Below are positions 32,158-40,855 of a stretch of 64,000 bases of DNA, piece by piece. The stretch spans positions 3,669,964-3,733,963 of the forward strand of contig NZ_KE650771.1 in NCBI RefSeq assembly GCF_000447295.1. Direction: 5' to 3'. The notes beneath the pieces are model-generated. The model made no database searches. It was not told the DNA's origin and saw only the letters and a list, made by a program, of their open reading frames with translations. Positions within the stretch are counted from its first letter, which is position 1; every line of letters starts with the position of its first letter. The translations under genes and the position numbers were made by a program. The stretch is from Fischerella sp. PCC 9431. GTDB lineage: Bacteria; Cyanobacteriota; Cyanobacteriia; Cyanobacteriales; Nostocaceae.

Positions 32158-33471
32158 ATGAGCATTTACGAAGTATTCATGCCCGCGCTTAGTTCCACAA
32201 TGACCGAAGGAAAAATTGTTTCCTGGGTCAAATCTCCGGGTGACAAAGTGGAAAAAGGCGAAACAGTGGTGGTTGTCGAGTCGGATAAGGCAGATATGGA
32301 TGTGGAATCCTTCTATGAAGGATATCTAGCCAATATCATTGTGCAAGCTGGTGAAACTGCACCAGTAGGAGCTGCGATCGCCCTGTTAGCAGAAACTGAA
32401 GCCGAAATTGAAACAGCCAAGTCTCAAGCCCAAGGCGGCGGCACTGCAAAACCTGAAATGACTGCTACTACAGCTCCCACAAAAACCGCAGATCCAGCCG
32501 CTTCCTTCACACCTGTCTTGGCGACTCAAAACGGCTCCAACCATCGCTCTGGGCGGGCCGTAGCTTCACCCCGCGCCCGCAAATTGGCTAAAGAACTCAA
32601 AGTTGATTTGAATAATATTTCTGGTAGCGGCCCCCACGGTCGTATTGTTGCTGAAGATGTAGAAGCAGTAGTTGGTAAAGCCAGCCCCCAACCTGCTACG
32701 GCGGCTCCCATCACCCCACCAGCAGTTGTGACACCAGTAGTAACCGCACCAACTACAAAACCAACAGCAGTTCCGACGCCAGCAGTTGCCGCAATTCCGG
32801 GTCAAGTAGTGCCTTTGACTACCTTACAAAGTGCCGTGGCACGCAATATGGTTGCTAGCTTATCAGTGCCAGTTATCCATGTAGGTTACACAATCACTAC
32901 TGATGCCCTCGACAAGTTATATAAACAAATTAAATCAAAGGGTGTAACCATGACTGCACTGCTGGCAAAAGCCGTAGCAGTGACACTGCAAAAACACCCA
33001 TTAATCAATGCCAATCACTCAGACCAAGGTATTGTCCATCCTGCTAGTATCAATGTAGCTGTCGCCGTAGCTATGGATGATGGCGGATTGATCACACCAG
33101 TGTTGCAAAACGCTGATCAGATGGATATTTATTCTTTATCCCGTACCTGGAAGTCTTTGGTAGAAAGAGCAAGAGTCAAAAAGCTGCAACCAGAAGAATA
33201 CAGCACTGGTACATTTACATTGTCAAATTTAGGGATGTTTGGCGTCGATAGATTTGATGCGATTTTACCACCCGGACAAGGTTCAATATTGGCAATTGGT
33301 GCATCTCGTCCGCAAGTCGTGGCTACAGCAGATGGTATGTTTGGGGTGAAACAACAAATGCAAGTAAATATGACTAGTGATCACCGTATGATTTACGGCG
33401 CTCATGCTGCGGCGTTCTTACAGGATTTAGCGAAGTTGATTGAGACTAATCCGCAATCGTTGACTATGTAA
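32158..33471 (+). CDS. pdhC: Dihydrolipoamide acetyltransferase (E2 of pyruvate dehydrogenase)
   Basis: 437 residues from ATG 32158 (MSIYEVFMPALSSTM). The E2 subunit transfers the acetyl group from lipoamide to CoA in the pyruvate dehydrogenase complex. Residues 1-75 are a lipoyl domain with the modified Lys in ESDKADMDVES near residue 45. A Thr/Pro/Ala-rich linker follows. Residues about 130-170 are the peripheral subunit-binding domain (SPRARKLAKELKVDL, then GSGPHGRIVAEDV). A second Pro/Thr/Ala linker leads to the catalytic domain from about 220, containing TFTLSNLGMFGVD and the active-site DHRMIYGAHAAAF. Only one lipoyl domain is present, as usual in cyanobacteria. The gene stands alone and ends at a strong terminator. 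Confidence 0.95.
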   Translation: MSIYEVFMPALSSTMTEGKIVSWVKSPGDKVEKGETVVVVESDKADMDVESFYEGYLANIIVQAGETAPVGAAIALLAETEAEIETAKSQAQGGGTAKPEMTATTAPTKTADPAASFTPVLATQNGSNHRSGRAVASPRARKLAKELKVDLNNISGSGPHGRIVAEDVEAVVGKASPQPATAAPITPPAVVTPVVTAPTTKPTAVPTPAVAAIPGQVVPLTTLQSAVARNMVASLSVPVIHVGYTITTDALDKLYKQIKSKGVTMTALLAKAVAVTLQKHPLINANHSDQGIVHPASINVAVAVAMDDGGLITPVLQNADQMDIYSLSRTWKSLVERARVKKLQPEEYSTGTFTLSNLGMFGVDRFDAILPPGQGSILAIGASRPQVVATADGMFGVKQQMQVNMTSDHRMIYGAHAAAFLQDLAKLIETNPQSLTM

Positions 33472-33510
33472 GGAAAATTGAGGTGAAAATCCTGTTTTAA
33501 CAGCAAAATA

Positions 33511-33544
33511 AAGACTTGGGGTTTTGACTCTCCAAGTCTTTTTG
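33511..33544. terminator. Rho-independent terminator after pdhC
   Basis: AAGACTTGG (33511-33519) pairs perfectly with CCAAGTCTT (33532-33540) and runs into TTTT. An A-rich tract on the left means it could also serve leftward transcripts, although the next gene (33577) is transcribed leftward and ends at 33577, so it is likely bidirectional. Confidence 0.85.
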
Positions 33545-33576
33545 ATTGTGAAGTTGGAAATCGAAACTGGACTAAT

Positions 33577-35868
33577 TCATAAATGCGATCGCGTTTCCAC
33601 GAAATTTTTCACATATTCTTGCACAGCACTTTTTGGCGGTTGCTCTTCTTCTAGAAAGTAGTACCTATGGGGTTCATTCTTAGCAATAACTCCATTGACT
33701 ACTTGCCCCAAGACATTCTGACCAGACTTTTCTAAAATTTCTATAGCAGTAGTAGCATTAGCAAAATCTGCTATCCCTGGTCGAACTACCAACAAAACAC
33801 CGTCACTCATTTGACCCAAAATAGTAGCGTCAGCAGCAACTGTTAATGAAGGAGCATCAATAATTACAAAGTCATAATTAGCAGCAAAACTGTCAATTAA
33901 CCCAGCCATTTTTTGAGAGTCAAGCAAGGAAACTGAAGAGGAAGACAATATCCCAGCAGTCATAACATCCAAATCATTCATGACGGTTTTGACTGCTGTC
34001 TTAGATTCCACCTGTCCACAAATTACATCACTGAGACCTTCATTATTTGTCAGTTTCCAGATTTGATGCTGAATTGGATGCTCTAAATCTCCATCCACCA
34101 GTAATACTTTACGCTCCATCTGAGCCATTGCCATTGCTAAATTAGCAGCAACTGTTGATTTACCCTCTCTTGGTACGGAACTGGTAACAACAATAACTTT
34201 TAATTCTTTATTGGCACTCATAAATTGTAAATTTGCTCGCAGCATTCGGTAAGCTTCATTAATTGGAGAGCGAGTCAAACTTGGAATCAAAAGCCTTGGC
34301 TCATAACACTCTGTTGTTTTTTGTGCATTTATCGTTTTTTTTAACTTACTAGAAGTAGGAATAACTCCTAATGTAGTTAATCCTAATAATTCTTTTGCTT
34401 CATCGACAGTTTTAATTGATTTATCTGTTGCTTCCAAAAAATAAATATTTGCCATAGCTGCTAAACTAGCCACTACAACTGCACTCAGAAATATAATTGC
34501 AGGAGAAGTCACAGGTTCTTCTGGAACTATGGCTTCGGAAATGACGCTTGCATTTCCAACATTTTGATTTTCTGCGATTTGACTTTCTTGCAACTTTTGT
34601 AGGAGAAGTGAGTAGGTAGATTGTGCTGCTTCGACTTTACGTTCTAATTGACGCTGTTGTTGTTCTAATCTGGGCAGATTATTTAATCTTTGCTTATATT
34701 CAGCTTGCAAGTTAGATAAAGCTGTCGCTTGATTTACTAAACCTAGACGGGTTGACTCTAATTCTAGAAGCCTTGCCGAAATTTGCTGTTGCAACTGTCC
34801 TAACTGCAAATTATTATTTGAGTTGGGATAAATTTTTCCTGCTACTTTTTTAATTCGTTGTTGCAGGATGCCTTTTAAAGAAGTTAATTTATCTTCTAAG
34901 TTGACAATTTCTGGATGGTTGTTCTGTAAAATATTGCGTCTAGCTGCTAATTGTGATTCTAGCTGTTGAATTTCTTTGAGGATATCTTGCACACCCGAAT
35001 TTTGACTAAGGGAAGTCATGACTACCGCTTGTTGAGAATTCATATCTAATTGCTTGCGGATTTCTTGGGACTGTGCCTCGACCTCAGCAATTTTAGATTG
35101 AGTTTGACTAATTTCTTTTTGTAAATCTGTAATAATTTCTACACCCTTGGTTGCTTCTTCATTTAAAGAAACAATTTTGTACTTTTCCTTAAAATTTGCT
35201 AGTTCAGCTTCTGCTTGACGAACAATTGATTCAGCTTTTGGTAATTGCTTGCTGATAAATTTGCGAGCCGCAGTAGCTTGACTTCTGTGAGCAAATATAT
35301 TGTTTTCTAAATAGATATTGATGAGAGTGTTGACCACTTTTGCAGTTGTTTCTGGATTAGTATCCTTGTATGAAATTTGTATAACGTCGGCTCCTCGAAT
35401 ATCTGACACATTAAGTTTTTTCAGAAAATCTTTAATTTTTAATGGTTTACCTTTATTATCTGTTAGATTTAGTTGCTTGATAATTTTTTGCACAATTGGT
35501 ACAGAACGTATCACCTCTGCCTCAGTATTAAGAGGACTAGTTTTATTATCCTGCACTACTGGTTCTAATGTACCTATTTCGCTTCCTAAAGTTGTAAGAG
35601 TTGAAGTAGCATTTGTTCTTTGAAACTTGAGCTTTCCTTCTGCAACATAGGAAGGCTTTTTCAAAGATGCTATAAGCAGTGAAATTATAAATACAGTGAG
35701 AAAAACTATTAAGCTAGGCGACCAGCGTCGCTTCATTACTTGCCAATATTTTACAAAATATAAGTTGGATTCTTGGTATTCCATAATTTTCTGATGATAC
35801 TGACAAAACTGGGGGAAGAAACCTAGATAGGGCAAATATTGTGGTTGGTGAATAACTGCAATCTTCAT
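33577..35868 (-). CDS. Polysaccharide co-polymerase / BY-kinase (Wzc-like)
   Basis: Membrane tyrosine autokinase that controls chain length in Wzx/Wzy-dependent polysaccharide export. Counting from the typical start at 35784: a Wzz domain with the first membrane helix (LIVFLTVFIISLLIASL) near residue 25, a long periplasmic coiled coil (about 160-400), a second membrane helix near 430 (SPAIIFLSAVVVASLAAMA) and a cytosolic kinase with Walker A PREGKST near 535, A' VLLVDGDLEHP and Walker B FVIIDAPS near 640. The C-terminus has several Tyr (HRYYF, EYVKNF) that may be phosphorylated. The start is uncertain: ATG 35784 has no ribosome-binding site, while ATG 35868 lies 8 bases beyond the preceding stop and adds 28 WbqC-like residues; ATG 35889 is also possible. 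Confidence 0.9.
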   Translation of the reverse strand: MKIAVIHQPQYLPYLGFFPQFCQYHQKIMEYQESNLYFVKYWQVMKRRWSPSLIVFLTVFIISLLIASLKKPSYVAEGKLKFQRTNATSTLTTLGSEIGTLEPVVQDNKTSPLNTEAEVIRSVPIVQKIIKQLNLTDNKGKPLKIKDFLKKLNVSDIRGADVIQISYKDTNPETTAKVVNTLINIYLENNIFAHRSQATAARKFISKQLPKAESIVRQAEAELANFKEKYKIVSLNEEATKGVEIITDLQKEISQTQSKIAEVEAQSQEIRKQLDMNSQQAVVMTSLSQNSGVQDILKEIQQLESQLAARRNILQNNHPEIVNLEDKLTSLKGILQQRIKKVAGKIYPNSNNNLQLGQLQQQISARLLELESTRLGLVNQATALSNLQAEYKQRLNNLPRLEQQQRQLERKVEAAQSTYSLLLQKLQESQIAENQNVGNASVISEAIVPEEPVTSPAIIFLSAVVVASLAAMANIYFLEATDKSIKTVDEAKELLGLTTLGVIPTSSKLKKTINAQKTTECYEPRLLIPSLTRSPINEAYRMLRANLQFMSANKELKVIVVTSSVPREGKSTVAANLAMAMAQMERKVLLVDGDLEHPIQHQIWKLTNNEGLSDVICGQVESKTAVKTVMNDLDVMTAGILSSSSVSLLDSQKMAGLIDSFAANYDFVIIDAPSLTVAADATILGQMSDGVLLVVRPGIADFANATTAIEILEKSGQNVLGQVVNGVIAKNEPHRYYFLEEEQPPKSAVQEYVKNFVETRSHL
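35785..35868 (-). pseudogene. WbqC-family N-terminal fossil fused in frame to the wzc-like gene
   Basis: Between the stop of the sugar-transferase gene and the natural start of the Wzc-like protein the frame encodes MKIAVIHQPQYLPYLGFF followed by ten unrelated residues. This is the typical beginning of WbqC-like proteins (the HQPQYLPxLG motif), which are encoded in polysaccharide clusters. The rest of a WbqC protein is absent. A deletion that joined the start of a wbqC gene to wzc explains it best. Identification rests on this one motif. Confidence 0.55.
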
Positions 35869-35875
35869 AAAGTCT

Positions 35876-36529
35876 CTATCTTTGTTCATAGATACCTTCT
35901 TTGCGAAGAACTACTGGAATTGTTCGCAAAAGAATGACTATATCTAACCAAAAATTCCAGTTGTCTATATACCAAACATCTAGGTTAAGCCGTTTATCTA
36001 AATTATTTGTCAAACCTCCATTGACTGCTTCCCAGGCTGTCAGACCAGGTGGCATTAACAAACGTCGTTTTTGGCGATTACTATAGGTTAATAAAGTCGA
36101 AGTTAATAGGGGTCTGGGCCCGACCAAACTCATATCACCACGGAGAACATTGAAAAGTTGAGGTAATTCATCAAGGTGATATTCGCGTAAGAATTTACCA
36201 ATGGGTGTAATGCGAGGATCGCCTTTGAATGTATTTAGACCAGTACCAATGTGGATAGCTCCATCAACCATTGTGCGAAATTTATAGATTACAAACGGCT
36301 CTCCCAACATTCCTAAACGTTCTTGACAAAAGAGAATTGCTCCAGGAGAACTCAGCTTTACTGCCAAAGCAATCAGAAACAAGACAGGTAAAAAGAGTAA
36401 GATTGCGATACTGGCGATGCTTATATCTAACAAGCGTTTGCACACTAGTTGTATTTTTCTGCCCTTATATTCTGTTAGATAAGCTTGCTTAACTTCTTGC
36501 CACTTTTTGGCTGTCCAATTTTCAGTCAT
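35876..36529 (-). CDS. Initiating sugar-phosphate transferase (polyprenol-phosphate type)
   Basis: 217 residues from ATG 36529. Bacterial sugar transferases of this type load the first sugar phosphate onto undecaprenyl phosphate to start a repeat unit. The membrane helix is at residues about 33-58 (ISIASIAILLFLPVLFLIAL). The catalytic core shows QERLGMLGEPFVIYKFRTM, then PRITPIGKFLREYHLDELPQ and VGPRPLL, all family hallmarks. It is the short form (one helix), lacking the extended N-terminal membrane domain. It lies directly before the Wzc-like gene, with the downstream start only 8 bases after its stop, so the two are cotranscribed. Identification firm; which sugar is transferred is unknown. 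Confidence 0.93.
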   Translation of the reverse strand: MTENWTAKKWQEVKQAYLTEYKGRKIQLVCKRLLDISIASIAILLFLPVLFLIALAVKLSSPGAILFCQERLGMLGEPFVIYKFRTMVDGAIHIGTGLNTFKGDPRITPIGKFLREYHLDELPQLFNVLRGDMSLVGPRPLLTSTLLTYSNRQKRRLLMPPGLTAWEAVNGGLTNNLDKRLNLDVWYIDNWNFWLDIVILLRTIPVVLRKEGIYEQR

Positions 36530-36566
36530 CCGATTTTAGATTTTGGATTACTCTTTGAGAAACTAC

Positions 36567-36610
36567 CCATAGATACCTTGCGGCTTCCCGTTAGGGTAGG
36601 GCGTCTATGG
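36567..36610. repeat. Short hairpin repeat between polysaccharide genes
   Basis: CCATAGATACC (36567-36577) and GGCGTCTATGG (36600-36610) pair with two mismatches; the loop contains TTGCGGCTTCCCGTTAGGG. ATTTTGGATT flanks it directly on both sides (36540-36549 and 36611-36620). The next minus-strand gene ends inside the repeat, so its last residues are repeat-encoded. Confidence 0.5.
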
Positions 36611-37795
36611 ATTTTGGATTGCTAGATCAAAGCTTGATAACACAATTCCTAACTTTCGATAGAATTCGGAGAGTCGTTGGAATATGAATCGTTCGTCGTA
36701 TTGATTTTCAACCCGTCGTCTCCCAGCTTGTCCGTAAGCTGTTCGCTGGTCTGGATTTGATAGTAATATCTCCAAAGCTGCTGCTAATTTTTCGCTATCG
36801 TGTGAAGGTACAATTAGACCTGTTTTTCCATGCACTACTGCTTCTCGACATCCGCGAATATCTGTAGTGACAACAGGTAGAGCCATTGCCATCGCTTCAA
36901 GAATCGAACGAGGGAGTCCTTCATTGTGAAAAGTAGGTAGTACGAAGATATCTAAAAGACCTAGTAATTCTGGGATATCGGTACGTTGACCTGTGAGAGT
37001 TACGTGTTGTTCAATTCCTAAAGTGTGAATTCTCTCTATTAACTCAGTTTGGAAAGGGTAAGGATCGCCGGTGAGTTGACTGCCGATCACCAAAACATGT
37101 AGGTTAGGAAACTTAGGCAATAACCATGCAGCTGCTTCAACTAAATATCCACTTCCTTTTTTACGAGTTAAACGCCCAACTGTGCCAACTATCAAATTAG
37201 CATTTGTAGGGATACCTAGAGATTCCCTTAATTGTGTTTGATTGCTTTTTGAGAGGCGATCGCGCTGGAAGCGATTAATATCTACACCACCACCCAGATA
37301 AACAATTTTTTCGGGTGGACAAAGACCCTTTTTACGGGCTGTGCAGATATCTTCGTAATTTTGGGTAAAGATAAGGTCAGTCAACAAAGCGGCTATTTTT
37401 TCAACACTAAAATAAAACCAATATTGCAGGAAAGAAGATTGCTCATAGAAGGGGAAACCATGAGCAGTATAGACAATTCGTTTGACTCCGACTAATTTGG
37501 CAGCAATACGACCTAGAACAGCAGCAATTGGAGTATGAACGTGAACAAGGTCATACTGATTCTGTCGCATCAATTGGGCAAGTTGGTAAATAGTTCTAAT
37601 GTTTAGCAGTGGAGAAATTTGGCGATCAATTTGAATGGGATGGACAACATAACCTTCTTGTTGCAGCCGTTCCACCTCAATTCCTGAAGAGCAGGCAATT
37701 TCCACTAACAAATTACGAGATAAGAAGTAATCAATCTGAGGTTTTAAAATGGTTTCAACAGTTGCTCCGATGGCGCAAATATGTAGAATTTTCAT
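36605..37795 (-). CDS. Glycosyltransferase family 4 (exopolysaccharide)
   Basis: 396 residues from ATG 37795. GT-B fold glycosyltransferase adding one sugar to the lipid-linked repeat unit on the cytosolic side. The N-terminal acceptor domain begins MKILHICAIGATVETIL and contains VHVHTPIAAVLGRIAAKLVG and YTAHGFPFYE. The donor domain has VGTVGRLTRKKGSGYLVEAA near 210 and the terminal EX7E motif region with FHNEGLPRSILEAMAMALPV near 300. The C-terminal SFDLAIQNP derives from a repeated intergenic sequence. It lies 75 bases before the sugar transferase in the same direction. Donor and acceptor are unknown. Confidence 0.9.
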   Translation of the reverse strand: MKILHICAIGATVETILKPQIDYFLSRNLLVEIACSSGIEVERLQQEGYVVHPIQIDRQISPLLNIRTIYQLAQLMRQNQYDLVHVHTPIAAVLGRIAAKLVGVKRIVYTAHGFPFYEQSSFLQYWFYFSVEKIAALLTDLIFTQNYEDICTARKKGLCPPEKIVYLGGGVDINRFQRDRLSKSNQTQLRESLGIPTNANLIVGTVGRLTRKKGSGYLVEAAAWLLPKFPNLHVLVIGSQLTGDPYPFQTELIERIHTLGIEQHVTLTGQRTDIPELLGLLDIFVLPTFHNEGLPRSILEAMAMALPVVTTDIRGCREAVVHGKTGLIVPSHDSEKLAAALEILLSNPDQRTAYGQAGRRRVENQYDERFIFQRLSEFYRKLGIVLSSFDLAIQNP

Positions 37796-37849
37796 TTCAT
37801 CACTTATTTTTCTTGAAATAACTTTTAAGGAATGAAAATGTGTTTATGT

Positions 37850-39091
37850 TTAATAGGGTCTGTTTTCTAGTTGCTCTAGTGCTTGCCAATACTCTTGTTT
37901 TTGTTCATTCAGCCATACCTGCGTTGTTTCTCGGATGTAGGAGTAGAACTCAATTCGCCGTTCGCGCAATTGTTCATCTGTGTAGTGTTTAGCCTTCTGC
38001 AAGTTACGAACTGACATGCGAGTCATGCGCTCTGGATCAGTTACCACCTCGCGAATTTTACGTGCTAAAGCAACTACGTCTCCTGGTGGCACTAAATCTT
38101 CACACAGAAGCAATTCAGGAATACCCCCTACTCTAGATCCGATGCAGGGAAGTCCTCTCGCCATTGCTTCAAGCATTGCTCTTGGTAAGCCTTCTTGATG
38201 GGATGGTAGGACAAAAAGATCTGCTCTATCTAGCTGAGTACGTACAGCATTACCAGCAGGTAACCAACCCAGAAAATTAACGTATTCTCTCACACCCAAA
38301 ACCGCAGCTTTTTCCTGCAATTCTGTCCGATACTTGCCATCCCCAATCAAGACCAACTTTAAGTTTAGTCCCTCCCGTATGCATCTAGCAACAGCTTGAA
38401 TGAGTACGTCAGGAGCCTTATAAAGTTGATCCATTGTGCCTACATAAATTAGGCTCACAAAATCTTTTGCTGGTGTCGGAATGCGAGGTAAACAGACAAA
38501 AGCAGAATGAGGCAAATCAACATCTGAAAAATAAGTCGAAAAAGTCTTTATTCCTGGTTGATACCGATGTTGTAATGCAGATTCGGTAACATAAGCTGCT
38601 GCACAGGCTCCATTACAAAGTCGCCGTAACTGACGGGGGAACAACCAACGGAAAAAAGGTCTAAAAATATGCCTAACTGAACCAGGAGCAAAGACATCAT
38701 AGGGATCAGCAATAACTTCCACTCCATAAGGATAGTGATTTCTACGTAATATCGGTAAAAAATGATTAGCAATATGTGAGGAAACACGCAGAATGACAGC
38801 ATCGTTGAGAGTCAAAGCATTAGCGATCGCCTGCTGAACTTTTCGTATCCGCAATAGATACTTCACTGGACCGACATAATAAGGCACAGCTACAAATGAG
38901 ACTCCTTTGCCATCAGCGCGCTTCCATCCAGTCGGAACCGATGAAACTTCGCGTATACGGGCTACCACACGCACGTGTTCAAAAACTTCTAAATAACGTA
39001 TCCAGAATGAATGTGGAAACATAGTAAGTGTCCACACCTTGCCGTCTGGTGTTCTCTCAAAACGATGCTCAAGTGCTACCAGCAGATTCAT
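37850..39091 (-). CDS. Glycosyltransferase family 4 (exopolysaccharide)
   Basis: 413 residues from ATG 39091; a TTG one codon earlier is not preferred. GT-B glycosyltransferase: the donor-binding half carries SLIYVGTMDQLYKAPDVLIQA near 220, LVLIGDGKYRTELQEKA near 255 and HQEGLPRAMLEAMARGLPC near 315 with the catalytic Glu pair. The N-terminal half is less typical and includes AYYTESAL-like YVTESALQHRY near 175. It ends with a charged helix (RIEFYSYIRETTQVWLNEQK). The gene is part of the leftward polysaccharide cluster, 54 bases before the next glycosyltransferase. Specificity unknown. Confidence 0.88.
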   Translation of the reverse strand: MNLLVALEHRFERTPDGKVWTLTMFPHSFWIRYLEVFEHVRVVARIREVSSVPTGWKRADGKGVSFVAVPYYVGPVKYLLRIRKVQQAIANALTLNDAVILRVSSHIANHFLPILRRNHYPYGVEVIADPYDVFAPGSVRHIFRPFFRWLFPRQLRRLCNGACAAAYVTESALQHRYQPGIKTFSTYFSDVDLPHSAFVCLPRIPTPAKDFVSLIYVGTMDQLYKAPDVLIQAVARCIREGLNLKLVLIGDGKYRTELQEKAAVLGVREYVNFLGWLPAGNAVRTQLDRADLFVLPSHQEGLPRAMLEAMARGLPCIGSRVGGIPELLLCEDLVPPGDVVALARKIREVVTDPERMTRMSVRNLQKAKHYTDEQLRERRIEFYSYIRETTQVWLNEQKQEYWQALEQLENRPY

Positions 39092-39140
39092 CAATCAATA
39101 GCCTCCAACTGCTTGGTAATTAATAAAGCTGAATATTTGT

Positions 39141-40787
39141 CTAATCTGAAACTATAAAGTTTGTATTTTTAGCATTTCTAAAAATGGGAAATTTTGCACC
39201 ACTTTTTACCTGCAATTTATTCCCAGAGGCTTCACAGATATTTAGACATTTAGCTGAAGAAATAATGCCTCCCTTTAGGGTATTATGTCGCTGATTATCA
39301 AGCAGTAAATTTTTTTTGACCTTAACATTATCAAAAACCCCATCAACTATCATCGCTGCTCGATAATCGTCATGAAAATGACCGTTACTTTGTCCTGGAT
39401 TTACAATCATATTATTAGATATCTCACCTGTTTTAATCGGCATGAAGATATAAATTCCGCCTGCCAAAGAATTTTGGATTTTGTTACCTAAAATGCGAAT
39501 ATTTTCACTTTCTACATTCGGAGCGGCATCTCTCCATAATCTGATGCCATTAGCAATATTGTCATTAACACGACCACCTCCCGAAAATTTGGCAACGGAG
39601 ATATTATTATTCACAATATCCAAGTTTTTTATGGGAGCATCTGAGTCTGGTTCTAATACAATACCTACACTGGCACTATCTCCCCATAACCTGCGCCAAT
39701 CATCAACATTCAGACGAATTTGATTTTTCCGAACAACACAATTACTAATTGCAGGATACTTAGTATTTCCATAGCTAAAAAAAGACCAGAACATGATGCC
39801 CCAATATGCATCATTAATGATATTATCGGTTACAATCAGATGATTTGAACTGCTTGCATAACCTGTGATATATATCCCATTAGCAAATCCATGAATTTTA
39901 TTCTCCTTAACAATTTGTTCGTCTCCATGTATTTCAATTGCGGTTCTTGCTCCATTAGTTCCTGCTCCATTTCTGGATGAAAAATAATTGTTAGCTATTT
40001 CAATACGCTTACCATGAGTGTAAATTGTTGAATGGTCATAATCTACTTTGCCTCCACCAATCAATTCAAAGATATTATTTTTAATTAAAACATCTGTAAC
40101 TGATACTTTAAATGGAGCAACATAGCCATTAACGGTAATCACGTTTCTACTATTTAAATTCCGAAATCTACATTTCTCTATATTGATTCTGGAACCAACA
40201 TAAACTCGAACAGCATATCTCATTCTTGTTGTAGGTGTTGGTTTTGTTGGATCTGGATCTGGTTCAGCTGGATTGGTGGTGCTATTACCATCAATAGCCA
40301 AGTCATACATAGCAAAATCTGACAAATCCGAGTCTGGTCTTTCTCCAGCTAAAATAGAACTATAATTACCTTGTTTAGCGGCTAATTTGATCACACTTGT
40401 TTTATTTGAAGCTCCTCTGAGTGTGACTTTAGAACGAATTGTGATCGCGTGTGATTTAGAATGATTTATCTTGACTATATAAGTGCCATTGGGAAAAAAT
40501 ACAGTTCCTCCCCCAGCTTTATCAACAGTATCAATTGCTTTTTGAATAGCGCTTGTATCATCTTTGATATTATTACCAACTGCTCCAAAGTCTTTAACAG
40601 AAACAATTAAGTTTTCTTTATTTATCTGCTGAAATTCTGGGAATATTTGGTTGCTCTGTAAATTGGTAGACTGTAGTATTTTGGGAGTAAATGTTGAGCA
40701 TCCTTGAACTAATAATATAATATAAATTAAGCATAATTTAGTCAATGTTATATGAAACGCAAAAGGTGGTTTGGTGTGAATTTTCAT
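39141..40787 (-). CDS. Secreted parallel beta-helix lipoprotein (pectate-lyase-like)
   Basis: 548 residues from ATG 40787. The N-terminus has a signal peptide (LTKLCLIYIILLVQGC) whose lipobox LVQGC indicates lipidation at about residue 30. After a linker the family start motif appears: VKDFGAVGNNIKDDTSAIQKA and GGTVFFPNGTYIV, as in pectate-lyase-superfamily beta-helix proteins. Many Asn-ladder repeats follow (VTDNIINDAYWGI, VRKNQIRLN, ILGNKIQNSLAGG, VKKNLLLDN). Such proteins in polysaccharide clusters are lyases, epimerases or glycan-binding proteins acting on the exported polymer. Catalytic residues could not be assigned. It sits between a glycosyltransferase and the Wzy polymerase. Confidence 0.87.
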   Translation of the reverse strand: MKIHTKPPFAFHITLTKLCLIYIILLVQGCSTFTPKILQSTNLQSNQIFPEFQQINKENLIVSVKDFGAVGNNIKDDTSAIQKAIDTVDKAGGGTVFFPNGTYIVKINHSKSHAITIRSKVTLRGASNKTSVIKLAAKQGNYSSILAGERPDSDLSDFAMYDLAIDGNSTTNPAEPDPDPTKPTPTTRMRYAVRVYVGSRINIEKCRFRNLNSRNVITVNGYVAPFKVSVTDVLIKNNIFELIGGGKVDYDHSTIYTHGKRIEIANNYFSSRNGAGTNGARTAIEIHGDEQIVKENKIHGFANGIYITGYASSSNHLIVTDNIINDAYWGIMFWSFFSYGNTKYPAISNCVVRKNQIRLNVDDWRRLWGDSASVGIVLEPDSDAPIKNLDIVNNNISVAKFSGGGRVNDNIANGIRLWRDAAPNVESENIRILGNKIQNSLAGGIYIFMPIKTGEISNNMIVNPGQSNGHFHDDYRAAMIVDGVFDNVKVKKNLLLDNQRHNTLKGGIISSAKCLNICEASGNKLQVKSGAKFPIFRNAKNTNFIVSD

Positions 40788-40855
40788 GATATTAAGTCTA
40801 TGATATTGAAAATTTTATTTTGAGTAATTTCCCAGAAAATTATGTTTACCAAAGC

